DNA of 64,000 nt from Hyphomicrobiales bacterium (GCA_900466475.1 UBMI01000016.1:53111-117110); one strand, 5' to 3'. Counted from the stretch's first letter, positions 25,896 to 34,204 are shown. Program-made: numbers and translations. The notes: generated from the letters alone by a model not told the origin.

Positions 25896-26564
25896 GTGGC
25901 TGACGAGGATGACGGAAATTCGCTGGTGTCGCTTGCCTACAAGCACGCAAGCTTCATCCTTTCGGTGCTCGGTGGTCTGATCGTCTTTCTGCTGCTGACC
26001 TCGCGGGAGGTCAGCGCCAGCAATATCCTGTTTGGCTGGAATGCCTCGGCGATCATCTTCATCGGGCTGAGCTGGCGCAAGATGCTTCGGGCGACGGTTG
26101 AAAGCATCAGGAAACGGTCCGAAGATCTCGACTTTTCCGATACTTTCCTGCTTTTCCTATCGATTGCAGCGGCTCTCGCCAGCATTGCCGGAATCGGCAT
26201 CGAGCTTCATTCGATCAAGGATGCACCGGCGGATGTCGCGCTGTGGCGCGCCGCTGCTGCGATCCTGACTATCCTGATCTCCTGGTTTTTCCTGCACACG
26301 CTTTTCACGATCCACTACGCCCACTATTTCTATGGCGGTTCGGATAAGTGCGAAGGGCTTAAATTCCCTGATGGAATCGAGGAGCCTGCCTATTGGGACT
26401 TCCTCTATTTCTCTTTCACGATCGGTGTCGCGGCACAGACGGCCGATGTGGCCGTAACCTCGACGACGATGCGCAAGTTCACCCTGCTGCATGCGCTGCT
26501 GTCATTCCTGTTCAACACCACCATTCTCGCACTTGCGATCAATGTCGGCGCAAGCCTGCTCTAG
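25896..26564 (+). CDS. DUF1345 membrane protein
   Basis: Membrane protein of 222 residues with five or six hydrophobic helices and the DUF1345 motifs HYAHYFYGG and YWDFLYFSFTIGVAAQTADV. The GTG start at 25896 is chosen because CGGAGGA lies 5 bases before it; the upstream open frame is tal terminator sequence. Function unknown. Its stop codon interlocks with that of the convergent anti-sigma gene (shared CTAG), so no space separates the two genes. Confidence 0.85.
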   Translation: MADEDDGNSLVSLAYKHASFILSVLGGLIVFLLLTSREVSASNILFGWNASAIIFIGLSWRKMLRATVESIRKRSEDLDFSDTFLLFLSIAAALASIAGIGIELHSIKDAPADVALWRAAAAILTILISWFFLHTLFTIHYAHYFYGGSDKCEGLKFPDGIEEPAYWDFLYFSFTIGVAAQTADVAVTSTTMRKFTLLHALLSFLFNTTILALAINVGASLL

Positions 26565-27361
26565 AGTCTCTCCGCGGATCGGAAAAATCTCTCAAATTCT
26601 GCAAGGTCACCCGAAGCGACATCTGAAATCGCCCAGAACGTCAGCCCGCCATCCGACCATTGTACCATGTTGTAGCCGTCGCGCTCTGTCGTCGTCTGGG
26701 TGCCCGAAGCCGTGGGCCAGATGAACAGGTTGATGACGTGGCCGTGGCGCCTGTAAACAAGCGCGGCAACGGCACGGCCGCCGATATAGTCCACGCGGCC
26801 CCCGACCAACGGAAATCCATCCTTCGTGAGATCGCTGACTGGCGGCGAGAAATCGATCTTGCCATTGAACCAGGGCTTCACCGTATGCTGGTCCGAGGTC
26901 AGGACGTCGGTCAGATGGTCGGCCATCATCGACCTGACATGGCTTGCCATGATCTCGTCCTGCAGGATGAGGGTCTGCGATGGAGTGTTGATGAACAGGA
27001 AAGCGCTTGCCGCCAAGACCGCCAGCGAGGGAATGAAACTCCACTGCCGCGCGAGGTCAAAGGCGCGGCGCCAGAAAGGCGGCCGGTGTGCTCGAGGCAA
27101 GCTGGAGGCGGCCGCTGTCTGTTCGAAGGACAGCATGGACAGGACTTGTGAACGCAGGGCTTCGGGCGGCCTCCATCGGACGCCGTCCTGGTCGATGATC
27201 TTTCTCACCGCCGTAACCCTTTCCATCTCCGTCCGGCAGCTCTCGCAGGTCGCCAGATGACCCTCGAATTGCGCGGCATGGACGCCATCGAGTTCGCCGT
27301 CGACGAAGCCGTGGAGCATGATGCGCCATTCGGCGCAGGCATTTTGATGGGCTTCGCTCAT
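26561..27361 (-). CDS. Membrane-anchored anti-sigma factor (zinc-finger type)
   Basis: Binds and silences the adjacent ECF sigma factor. The product is 266 residues. The cytoplasmic N-terminus holds a zinc-binding anti-sigma motif H35-x3-C39-x2-C42 (HLATCESC). A single transmembrane helix follows at about residues 108-128 (FIPSLAVLAASAFLFIN), then a periplasmic domain of about 135 residues rich in aromatic strands that may sense the signal. Its start codon overlaps the sigma stop codon as ATGA, so the pair is made in a fixed ratio. The open frame to 27385 is rejected because it runs into the sigma gene. Confidence 0.9.
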   Translation of the reverse strand: MSEAHQNACAEWRIMLHGFVDGELDGVHAAQFEGHLATCESCRTEMERVTAVRKIIDQDGVRWRPPEALRSQVLSMLSFEQTAAASSLPRAHRPPFWRRAFDLARQWSFIPSLAVLAASAFLFINTPSQTLILQDEIMASHVRSMMADHLTDVLTSDQHTVKPWFNGKIDFSPPVSDLTKDGFPLVGGRVDYIGGRAVAALVYRRHGHVINLFIWPTASGTQTTTERDGYNMVQWSDGGLTFWAISDVASGDLAEFERFFRSAERL

Positions 27362-28110
27362 CCTGCCGCCTCGCTCTTGTTGCATGCATCCCAGATGTCG
27401 GCGAACTCGCGCCGCGCCCTGGCAAGGCGCGACATGACGGTGCCGATCGGCGCATCGATGATTTCTGCGATCTGTCGGTAGGAGAGGTCTTCGAGTTCAC
27501 GCAGCACGATGATTTCCCGCATCGTTTCGGGAAGCTTGCTGATGACGTCGCGAACACGCTGCTGCTCCGTCTGCCGGATCATCGCCGTTTTCGGCGAATC
27601 CTCCTCCGATGCCACTTGATAGCCTTCGTCTTCATCGGGATCGGCACCGCCGGTCTCGTCCAGATGCCGTTCGAAACGGGCCTTGCGGCGATCCTGCTGG
27701 CGCCAGACGTGGCAGCAATTCCTGACGATCGCAAATAGCCAGGAGCGCGGATCGCCGCCGCGATATGTTTCGAAATTGCGGTAGGCGCGCAGAAAGGCTT
27801 CCTGGACGATATCCTGCGCGGCCTCGGCGTCACGGCTAAGGAAGCGGGCAAAATTATAGGCCGCGTCGAGATGCGGGATAATCACGTCCTGAAAGCGATG
27901 CATGAATTCATGCTGGGTCGCCGCGTCGATCTTTGCGGCAATCCGTTCGCTGCCGGATTTCTCTGCGGCCATGAGATGGAACAGTCGCGTCACGCCAGCG
28001 AACAGCACCTGTAACGGTGATGGTCGAACATGGGCGCGCGGAGCCTGGCCGCCGAGCAGGAAACTCCAGTCGATCGATCCGACGGGATAGGTGATCTGAG
28101 CGTTTGTCAT
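27358..28110 (-). CDS. ECF RNA polymerase sigma factor
   Basis: Group IV sigma factor of 250 residues. Region 2 covers about residues 73-140 (AAQDIVQEAFLRAYRNFETYRGG then SWLFAIVRNCCHVWRQQ) and region 4 about residues 185-238 (LPETMREIIVLRELEDLSYRQIAEIIDAPIGTVMSRLARARR). The N-terminal extension of roughly 70 residues before region 2 is unusually long for an ECF sigma. A later start near 27972 would remove much of it but has no ribosome binding site, whereas GGGAGG is next to 28110. It is coupled to the anti-sigma gene and is preceded by a promoter element repeated at the divergent gene. The inducing signal is unknown. Confidence 0.92.
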   Translation of the reverse strand: MTNAQITYPVGSIDWSFLLGGQAPRAHVRPSPLQVLFAGVTRLFHLMAAEKSGSERIAAKIDAATQHEFMHRFQDVIIPHLDAAYNFARFLSRDAEAAQDIVQEAFLRAYRNFETYRGGDPRSWLFAIVRNCCHVWRQQDRRKARFERHLDETGGADPDEDEGYQVASEEDSPKTAMIRQTEQQRVRDVISKLPETMREIIVLRELEDLSYRQIAEIIDAPIGTVMSRLARARREFADIWDACNKSEAAG

Positions 28111-28181
28111 CATCCTCCCTGCCTCAACAGCAGCCGATTGGGACGTGAGAGCCGCAGGTATTGGATGCGGTCTCCTGCAGT

Positions 28182-28210
28182 CTAGACCGATCGACGCGCA
28201 GTTTTATTCC
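28182..28210 (-). promoter_or_regulatory. ECF-type promoter of the sigma/anti-sigma operon
   Basis: Read on the minus strand: GGAATAA (28210-28204), 17 bases, TCTAG (28186-28182). The predicted start of transcription is about 65 bases before the sigma gene. The same element with the same spacing drives the divergent gene. Confidence 0.75.
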
Positions 28211-28309
28211 AGAAAATCTCGATTTATTTGCGCTGGGATCGACGTCATCTCTGGGTGGTAGAAATAGTGCCGTTTTTCCAATGGGTTGAAAGAAACTTCG
28301 GGGAAATCG

Positions 28310-28338
28310 GGAATAAGCATCCGGTGCCTTCGATCTAG
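28310..28338 (+). promoter_or_regulatory. ECF-type promoter of the MBL-TPR-DoxX genes
   Basis: GGAATAA (28310-28316), 17 bases, TCTAG (28334-28338). It exactly matches the element on the opposite strand in front of the sigma gene, giving an untranslated leader of about 67 bases. Apart from these two promoters the 301-base gap shows nothing I recognise. Confidence 0.75.
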
Positions 28339-28411
28339 TTCGTCAGCGGAGACGTCAGAGCAATCGCAGTCTTCGCCAGTCGAAATGCCATCAACAAGAG
28401 GAGGCATAATC

Positions 28412-29386
28412 ATGTTGTCAATGTCACGTCGCGCCGTCCTGGGATCGGCTGCCGCTGCGGCCGCATTCGGTCTGTCTTCGAAGATCGAATTCGTCATGCC
28501 GGCATTTGCCGAGACGCCGTTGGAACCGACAGTCGGCTTCTACAAATACAAGGTCGGCGATATCGAGGTCACGGCGATCTATGACGGTATCTGGGAAAAG
28601 CCGCACGACCCAGCCTTCATCAAGAACGCCTCGATCGAAGACACCAAGGAGGCGCTTTCCAAGGCCGGTCTTACGACCGAATTCATGCCGATCCCGCTGA
28701 CGGTGGTCGTGCTGAAGGTCGGTGGTCGCACGATCATGATGGATGCCGGTTCCGGCGTCGGTCAATGGCAGGAAAATGCCACGCATCTGCCGGCGAACAT
28801 GGCGGCGGCCGGTATCGACTACAAGAAGATCGATACGATCATGATCTCGCATTTCCACCCCGATCATGTCTGGGGCTTGATGGAAAAGGGAACGAACAAA
28901 CCGGTTTTCCCGAATGCCGAGCTCATCGTCAACGCGATGGAATACAACTGGTGGACGGAGCCCGGCCGCGTCGAGAAGCTTGCCGAAGGCAGAAAGCCGG
29001 CTGGCAAGCGCATCGCCGCCGTCTTCCCGAAATGGAAGAACTGGAAGCTGGTGGATGACGGGGCCGAAGTCGCGCCCGGCGTCCGGCTGCTATCGGCGCC
29101 CGGCCATACGCCTGGTCATTCGACCTATCTGGTGAGCTCCGGAAACAAGCAGCTGCTCGTCTCCGCAGACATCATGTACGTGCCTGCGCTACTCGCGCCG
29201 CATCCCGATTGGCAGGGCAGCTACGATCAGGACGGACCGACGGCGATAGATACGCGCCGCCGTCTCATCGATCGCGTCATCGCAGACAATATCGCGATCT
29301 GCGGTTCGCACTTTCCGTTCCCCGGCTCAGGCACCTTCGTCAAGGACGGAAGCGCCTATGGCTTTACCCCGACAATCCAGGCCTGA
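28412..29386 (+). CDS. Tat-exported metallo-beta-lactamase-fold hydrolase
   Basis: Metal-dependent hydrolase of 324 residues. The N-terminus MLSMSRRAVLGSAAAAAAFG has the twin-arginine pattern and a hydrophobic core ending at AFA before ETPLEPT, so the folded enzyme is probably exported to the periplasm. Metal ligands are HFHPDH near residue 148, the histidine in APGHTPGHS, the aspartate in LLVSADIMYVP and the late histidine in CGSHFPFPGSG. The start at 28412 follows GAGGAGG; the longer open frame begins inside the promoter. Transcribed under the ECF promoter with the TPR and DoxX genes. Substrate unknown; lactonase or thiol-related chemistry is possible. Confidence 0.88.
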   Translation: MLSMSRRAVLGSAAAAAAFGLSSKIEFVMPAFAETPLEPTVGFYKYKVGDIEVTAIYDGIWEKPHDPAFIKNASIEDTKEALSKAGLTTEFMPIPLTVVVLKVGGRTIMMDAGSGVGQWQENATHLPANMAAAGIDYKKIDTIMISHFHPDHVWGLMEKGTNKPVFPNAELIVNAMEYNWWTEPGRVEKLAEGRKPAGKRIAAVFPKWKNWKLVDDGAEVAPGVRLLSAPGHTPGHSTYLVSSGNKQLLVSADIMYVPALLAPHPDWQGSYDQDGPTAIDTRRRLIDRVIADNIAICGSHFPFPGSGTFVKDGSAYGFTPTIQA

Positions 29387-29406
29387 AAGGCTCCAAGGAG
29401 ACGATC

Positions 29407-29880
29407 ATGATCAAGACCAGCAAATACGTGGTTCTAACCTTCATCGGCCTTTGTGCCGCTTCCGCCGGCTTTGCGGCGATCAGTGCGCTACCGGCTTTTG
29501 CCGTCGACAACATGGAATCGACGGACGCACCGGACCTTACTTCGGTGCGTGCCAAGATCGACGCCAAGGACTATGCCGGCGCGCTCCAGGAACTCCGCGA
29601 CCTCGCTGAAGATAACCAGCAGGCAGACGTGTATAATCTGATGGGCTTCACGCTGCGCAAGACCGGCGACTTCAAGACGTCGCTGACCTATTACACCAAG
29701 GCGCTGGAACTGCAGCCGGATCACAAAGCTGCACGCGAATATCTCGGCGAACTCTATATCGAGACCGGCGACATGGCGAAGGCCGAGGAGCAGGTGTCCG
29801 TGCTCAAGCAGCTCTGCCCTACGGGCTGCGAAGAGCTTGAGGACCTGCAAGATGCCATCGCAGCGAAAGGAGGCAACTAA
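29407..29880 (+). CDS. Secreted TPR-repeat protein
   Basis: A 157-residue protein with a Sec signal peptide (about residues 1-32, ending LPAFA before VDNMEST) and two to three tetratricopeptide repeats (about residues 60-130, including YNLMGFTLRKTGDFKTSLTYYTKALELQPDHKAAREYLGELYIETGDMAKAEEQ). TPRs mediate protein contacts. The start at 29407 is set by AAGGAG. It follows the exported hydrolase by 20 bases, so it may assist it in the periplasm. Two cysteines near the C-terminus in LCPTGCEEL could form a disulfide or bind metal. Confidence 0.85.
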   Translation: MIKTSKYVVLTFIGLCAASAGFAAISALPAFAVDNMESTDAPDLTSVRAKIDAKDYAGALQELRDLAEDNQQADVYNLMGFTLRKTGDFKTSLTYYTKALELQPDHKAAREYLGELYIETGDMAKAEEQVSVLKQLCPTGCEELEDLQDAIAAKGGN

Positions 29881-29899
29881 ACGGCATGTAGACTGCAAG

Positions 29900-29920
29900 G
29901 CAGGCGGGTCTACCGCCTGC
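29900..29920 (+). terminator. Terminator-like hairpin between TPR and DoxX genes
   Basis: GCAGGCGG-GTCTA-CCGCCTGC followed by TTTCTTC. Probably only partly terminates, since DoxX follows after 20 bases with its own ribosome binding site. Confidence 0.55.
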
Positions 29921-29942
29921 TTTCTTCGAAGAGGAGATTACA

Positions 29943-30401
29943 ATGGAAAACGCTTTAGCGGAAAACGCTTCGGGCCGGGTTCGGCTGGCCGATCTCATTC
30001 TTCTACTTGGCAGGCTCCTGCTGGCCCTCATTTTCCTGCATGAAGGCGCGACGCTTGCGGCCGATATGACTGCTACGCTCGCTGCCTTTCAGAAGCTCGG
30101 ATTGCCGGCGATCGTGACATTTGGCGTTGTCGCCCTGCAGCTCGGCGCCGGTCTCTCCGTTGCCGCTGGCCTGCTGAGCCGGCTCGGCTCGGTGGTGCTA
30201 GGGCTGTTCTGCCTCGCTACGGCCTTTCTGTTTCATACCAACTTTGCGAGCCAGAACGAGTTGCTGCATTTCGAGAAGGATCTTGCAATAGCCGGCGGCA
30301 TGTTCGTCCTGGCGGTGAGGGGCGCTGGATCGATATCAATCGACAATCTCGTGAAGCGACAGGTGAAGGAGGTGCATCCCTGGCTCAAGGCGGTGCTCTA
30401 A
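29943..30401 (+). CDS. DoxX-family membrane protein
   Basis: A 152-residue membrane protein of the DoxX family with four transmembrane helices, starting LILLLGRLLLALIFLHEGATLAAD, the family's typical first helix. DoxX-type proteins are known from thiosulfate:quinone oxidoreductases and from redox- or metal-stress clusters controlled by ECF sigma factors. AGAGGAG precedes the start. Third gene of the ECF-linked set; its role here is probably membrane redox but not shown by sequence. Confidence 0.85.
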   Translation: MENALAENASGRVRLADLILLLGRLLLALIFLHEGATLAADMTATLAAFQKLGLPAIVTFGVVALQLGAGLSVAAGLLSRLGSVVLGLFCLATAFLFHTNFASQNELLHFEKDLAIAGGMFVLAVRGAGSISIDNLVKRQVKEVHPWLKAVL

Positions 30402-30438
30402 CCAACGGAAGTCGCAAGCACCGCCGTCACACCCGCCG

Positions 30439-30612
30439 TCAGAAGATCGCCTGTCCTGCCATCAGGGCCAGGATAAGGAAGATCAGGAAGACAACGAGGA
30501 ATATGCCGAAGAGCACGCGGGCGATCGTTGCGGTCGCCGCGGAGATGCCGGAGAAGCCGAAAAAGCCGGCGACGATCGAAATTACCAGAAATATCAGAGC
30601 CCATTTTAACAT
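30439..30612 (-). CDS. DUF1328 small membrane protein
   Basis: A 57-residue hydrophobic protein, below the length usually called. The sequence begins MLKWALIFLVISIVAGFFGF, continues through SGISAATATIARVLFGIF and ends LALMAGQAIF: two transmembrane helices, the YtjA/DUF1328 pattern. AAGGAGG is at the right distance upstream on the minus strand, which makes the call firm. Function unknown; such genes are often stress-responsive. It is convergent with the DoxX gene and divergent from the TerC gene. A 107-residue frame overlapping it is a shadow. Confidence 0.9.
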   Translation of the reverse strand: MLKWALIFLVISIVAGFFGFSGISAATATIARVLFGIFLVVFLIFLILALMAGQAIF

Positions 30613-30795
30613 GGATATCCTCCTTCCGTGATTGCCGGGAGAAGACGCGCCAAAGCCAATTTTGTTCCAAATTGCTAAAATGGAACGCCCTTCCTTGAAG
30701 GTGCATTACTTTGCCCCGCAAAGGCTTTTCAAAGAGGTCCCGATCTGTTTGAAGGGATCGTCATCGATTTGCCCCATCGACGAAAGCCATTGTCC

Positions 30796-31419
30796 ATGAA
30801 TGCCTTTCTGGACCCCCAGGTCATATCCGCCTATCTCGAAGTGATCATGATCAACATCATCCTGTCGGGGGATAATGTGATCGTCATCGGCATGGCTGCC
30901 GCCGGTCTCTCCGCCGATTTGCGTGGGAAAGCGATCGTCGCCGGCATTGCCGCAGCCGCCGTCGTCCGCATCGCTTTTGCCGTTATCGCCGCCCAGTTGC
31001 TCTTCATCAAGGGCATCACGCTCGTCGGCGGCCTGCTGCTTCTGTGGATCTGCTGGACGATGTTCGGCGAGTTGCGGGAGAGGGGCGAAGAGGGGGCTCA
31101 GGAGGAAGCCGGCCACCACGCTCACAGGCCGAAACTTTTCCGGAAGGCGATCGGCCAGATCATCTTTGCGGACCTTTCCATGTCGCTCGACAATGTCCTG
31201 GCCGTCGCTGGTGCCGCGAAGTCGAACATGCACGCCTTGATCTTCGGCCTTATCCTTTCCGTCATCCTGATGGGTGTCGCATCCAGCCTCGTGGCAAAAC
31301 TGCTTAACCGCTTCCGCTGGATCGGCTGGATCGGCCTTGCCATCATCGTTTATGTGGCGCTCGACATGATATGGGAAGGCGGCATTGAGCTGTTCGCACT
31401 TTATGGTCAGGCCCAATAA
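30796..31419 (+). CDS. TerC-family integral membrane protein (YjbE-like)
   Basis: A membrane protein of 207 residues with about seven helices. It carries the two acidic family motifs, NIILSGDNVIVIGMA near residue 25 and DLSMSLDNVLAVAGAA near residue 130. TerC-family members handle metal ions, notably manganese export, or tellurite resistance. The start at 30796 (MNAFLDPQ) is preferred over the open frame's 30769. The cytoplasmic loop between the halves (EEAGHHAHRPK) is histidine-rich and may bind metal. A second, longer TerC protein is encoded at 46793-47548. Confidence 0.85.
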   Translation: MNAFLDPQVISAYLEVIMINIILSGDNVIVIGMAAAGLSADLRGKAIVAGIAAAAVVRIAFAVIAAQLLFIKGITLVGGLLLLWICWTMFGELRERGEEGAQEEAGHHAHRPKLFRKAIGQIIFADLSMSLDNVLAVAGAAKSNMHALIFGLILSVILMGVASSLVAKLLNRFRWIGWIGLAIIVYVALDMIWEGGIELFALYGQAQ

Positions 31420-31425
31420 CCGGGT

Positions 31426-32532
31426 CTAGATTTTCAGGCTTGAGAGCAGCGATATAAGCTGGGACTGGCGCTGTGTGCCCGTCTTGGCGAGAACCTTCTT
31501 CACATAGCCGCGAGTCGTCTCATAGGTCAGGCCGGATATCTCGGCGATCTGGCGTGGCGATGAACCATCCATCAGCAGGCACGCTACCGTCGTTTCCTGA
31601 GGCGTGAGCGAAAAGAGCCGGCGCAGCAGGTCGCGGCTTGGGGCCACTCGCTCCGAGAGATCCGTGATGATCGCGACTGCGGCGGAATGCGAGAAGAGTT
31701 CGGCAGGTACACCGTTCAGCCGCTGGGCACGGATTATCAGCGGCGCCTTTCCGGGACGGGAAAACAGGACCGGCGTGGAAGCGGCCGGATTGGTGAGCGG
31801 CTCCTTCGAAAGCGTTGCCTGCAGGTGGCGTCGCAGGAGCCCCGTCTCTTCCTGGCGGAGAGTGACGAGTTCGCGATCGGCAATCCGGATGTTGTCGTCG
31901 AGCAGCATCTCTGCCCGCTGGTTCAGCCTGGTGATGCGGCCAAAACGGTCGAAAAAGACCACGGCGGTGCCGGCGAGCTCGAATGCCTCGCTCATGCTGT
32001 CGATCTTGGCAACATGCAGCGCGCGGATGATTTCGGCGGCGGCAGTCAGCCTCGACTGCATCTTCACAAGCACGCGCTCATCATCGCGATCGAAGGGCTG
32101 GTCCTGAATTCGGCGCTGCAGGTTGAGGCTCAGCATCGTATCACCGGAGGTGAAGCCCACCATGGCGGAGTAGCGGAAGCGGAAGCGGGCCAGGAACTCG
32201 GTGTAGAAGCTCTCGTGCTTGAATTCTTCCTCGCCGGCGATGTCGTGTTCGATGACGACACTCTTGGCCATCGCAACCGCCAGGCCGCGTTCGCGGAAGT
32301 CACGCTGATACCATTCCTCGTCGAAATAAACCTTGAAGGCCTCCAGCAAGTTCGGGGTCGTCAGGAAGCCGGCGGGGAATTTCCCGCGCACCGGCATGAT
32401 ATGCGTGCCGATGGAACCAGTGGCGCGGCTGATCTGCTCCAGCGTGCGCTCCCAGCTTGCCGGCATAAGAGCGGATTCCAGCAACCCGTCTAAAGCCGTT
32501 TCAAGCTCGGAGATATCAATGCGCGTCGCCAT
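31426..32532 (-). CDS. LuxR-family transcriptional regulator
   Basis: A 368-residue regulator with a C-terminal LuxR/NarL helix-turn-helix (residues 300-362, LTPQETTVACLLMDGSSPRQIAEISGLTYETTRGYVKKVLAKTG). The N-terminal 290 residues contain a PAS-like section around SEAFELAGTAVVFFDRFGRITRLNQRAEMLL but no autoinducer-binding signature. A response-regulator receiver domain is also absent, so it likely senses a ligand or redox state directly. Upstream lies a set of AGTGAC/GTCACT repeats that could be its own site. Target genes unknown. Confidence 0.88.
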   Translation of the reverse strand: MATRIDISELETALDGLLESALMPASWERTLEQISRATGSIGTHIMPVRGKFPAGFLTTPNLLEAFKVYFDEEWYQRDFRERGLAVAMAKSVVIEHDIAGEEEFKHESFYTEFLARFRFRYSAMVGFTSGDTMLSLNLQRRIQDQPFDRDDERVLVKMQSRLTAAAEIIRALHVAKIDSMSEAFELAGTAVVFFDRFGRITRLNQRAEMLLDDNIRIADRELVTLRQEETGLLRRHLQATLSKEPLTNPAASTPVLFSRPGKAPLIIRAQRLNGVPAELFSHSAAVAIITDLSERVAPSRDLLRRLFSLTPQETTVACLLMDGSSPRQIAEISGLTYETTRGYVKKVLAKTGTQRQSQLISLLSSLKI

Positions 32533-32655
32533 GAGTAGGTAATGCCTGACCGATCTCTTTCATCCGACAAGGAAGCACACTTATCGCGAGCCGACAAATA
32601 GTGTGAAACGGCAATTCCACGTTTAGAAATAGTATTTGCAGTTGTATTACGACAA

Positions 32656-32690
32656 AGTGACAAAAGTCACTGATGGCGACAGTGACTTTT
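32656..32690 (-). promoter_or_regulatory. AGTGAC repeat hairpins between dehydrogenase and LuxR genes
   Basis: AAAAGTCACTG (32662-32672) and CAGTGACTTTT (32680-32690) form a perfect 11-base inverted repeat. AGTGAC at 32656-32661 can pair alternatively with GTCACT at 32666-32671. It may terminate the upstream operon in the minus direction, or be a binding site of the LuxR regulator whose start lies 124 bases away. Confidence 0.55.
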
Positions 32691-32717
32691 GAATCAGATC
32701 AAGATTTTGCCGTTCAA

Positions 32718-34145
32718 CTATCCGTGATTGATCATAACGTGACGGACGGCGGTATAGTCTTCCAGAGCGTAGACGGACATGTCCTTGCCGTAGCCTGATT
32801 GCTTGAGGCCACCGTGCGGCATCTCGTTGACCAGCATGAAATGCGTGTTGATCCAGGTGCAGCCATATTGCAGGCGAGCAGCAGTCTTCATGCCGCGGCC
32901 GACATCCCTGGTCCAGACGGATGAGGCGAGGCCGTAATCGCTGTCGTTTGCCCAGTTCACCGCATCCTCTACCTCGGTGAAGCGGGTGACAGAGACGACG
33001 GGTCCGAAAACTTCACGGCGGACGATCTCGTCTTCCTGCGTTGCACCCGCGACGACCGTCGGCACGAAGAAGAAGCCTTTATCGCCAGAGATCCTGCCGC
33101 CGGTGGTGATTTCCATATGCCTATGTTCGGAGGCGCGGGTGACGAAGCTTTCAACACGGTCGCGCTGGCGCTTGGAAATCAACGGGCCAATTTCGTTCTC
33201 GGTGTCGTCAGCCTGGTTGAAGCGGATGCTGGAGACGGCCGATGTCAGGTCGGCGACGAAATTGTCGTAGACCTTCGCATCGGCATAGATCCGGCAAGCG
33301 GCTGTACAGTCCTGGCCGGCATTATAGTAACCGAAGGTGCGGATGCCGGCGACGACGGCATCGATATCGGCATCGTCGAAGACAATGACCGGCGCCTTGC
33401 CGCCAAGTTCCAGATGGGTGCGCTTGACGGTCTTGGCAGCGGCCTGCAGCACTTTCTTACCGGTCGCAATGTCGCCGGTGATCGATACCATGTTGATCTT
33501 CGGATGGTTGATCAGGGCGTTGCCGACACTCTCGCCGCGGCCGAGAACGATGTTGACCACGCCTTCGGGGAGGATATCGGCAAGGAGCTTTGCCATCTTC
33601 AGCGCCGTCAGCGGCGTCTGTTCAGACGGTTTGAACACCACGGTATTACCACCGGCGATGGCGGGTGCGAGCTTCCAGGCCATCATCATCAGCGGGTAGT
33701 TCCAGGGCGCAATCGATCCGACGATGCCGATCGGGTCACGTCGGATCATCGAAGTGTGCCCGGGAAGATATTCGCCGGAGACCGGTCCGTGCAGATTGCG
33801 CACGGCACCGGCGAAGAAGCGGTAACAATCGACGATGGCCGGGATTTCATCATTCAGCACGGCATTGATCGGTTTGCCGCAGTTCAGCGCCTCGAGCGTG
33901 GCGAAGCCCTGCGCATCCTTTTCAATGGCGTCGGCAATTTTCAGGAGGTAGGCAGAACGTTCGGATGGTGTCGTCTGCGACCAGGCGACAAAGGCTTTCT
34001 CGGCCGCATCCACGGCGGCGTCGATCTGGCCGAGCGAGGCTTCCGCAAGGTTCAGCACCGTTTCGCCCGTCTTCGGGTTCAGAATGTGCTCTTCCGTTTC
34101 CGTGCCGCTTTCGAAGCGGGAACCGATCAGCATTTGCGTGTCCAT
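32718..34145 (-). CDS. patD: Aldehyde dehydrogenase, gamma-aminobutyraldehyde type
   Basis: NAD-dependent aldehyde dehydrogenase of 475 residues. The catalytic cysteine is in NAGQDCTAACR near residue 280 and the general-base glutamate in THLELGGKAPV near residue 246; the Rossmann segment follows SITGDIATGKKV. Length and the N-terminal pattern MLIGSRFESG fit the PatD/YdcW branch, which oxidises 4-aminobutyraldehyde from putrescine to GABA. It is the last gene of a minus-strand operon behind a polyamine-type importer, 59 bases after the permease, so it likely oxidises the imported amine's aldehyde. Symbol tentative. Confidence 0.85.
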   Translation of the reverse strand: MDTQMLIGSRFESGTETEEHILNPKTGETVLNLAEASLGQIDAAVDAAEKAFVAWSQTTPSERSAYLLKIADAIEKDAQGFATLEALNCGKPINAVLNDEIPAIVDCYRFFAGAVRNLHGPVSGEYLPGHTSMIRRDPIGIVGSIAPWNYPLMMMAWKLAPAIAGGNTVVFKPSEQTPLTALKMAKLLADILPEGVVNIVLGRGESVGNALINHPKINMVSITGDIATGKKVLQAAAKTVKRTHLELGGKAPVIVFDDADIDAVVAGIRTFGYYNAGQDCTAACRIYADAKVYDNFVADLTSAVSSIRFNQADDTENEIGPLISKRQRDRVESFVTRASEHRHMEITTGGRISGDKGFFFVPTVVAGATQEDEIVRREVFGPVVSVTRFTEVEDAVNWANDSDYGLASSVWTRDVGRGMKTAARLQYGCTWINTHFMLVNEMPHGGLKQSGYGKDMSVYALEDYTAVRHVMINHG

Positions 34146-34204
34146 GGGCGTTCTCCCTTGTGGTTGATCGAGTGGGGCGGAGGGGGTTCCGCATCCCGCT
34201 CCGG

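Noticed and set aside
28204..28497. 97-codon minus-strand open frame between the sigma and MBL genes
   Set aside because: It overlaps both ECF promoters and the Tat signal region of the MBL gene, has no ribosome binding site and no family pattern.
30398..30721. 107-codon minus-strand open frame
   Set aside because: Overlaps the 57-residue DUF1328 gene in another frame; the short gene has a strong ribosome binding site and family sequence, this one does not.
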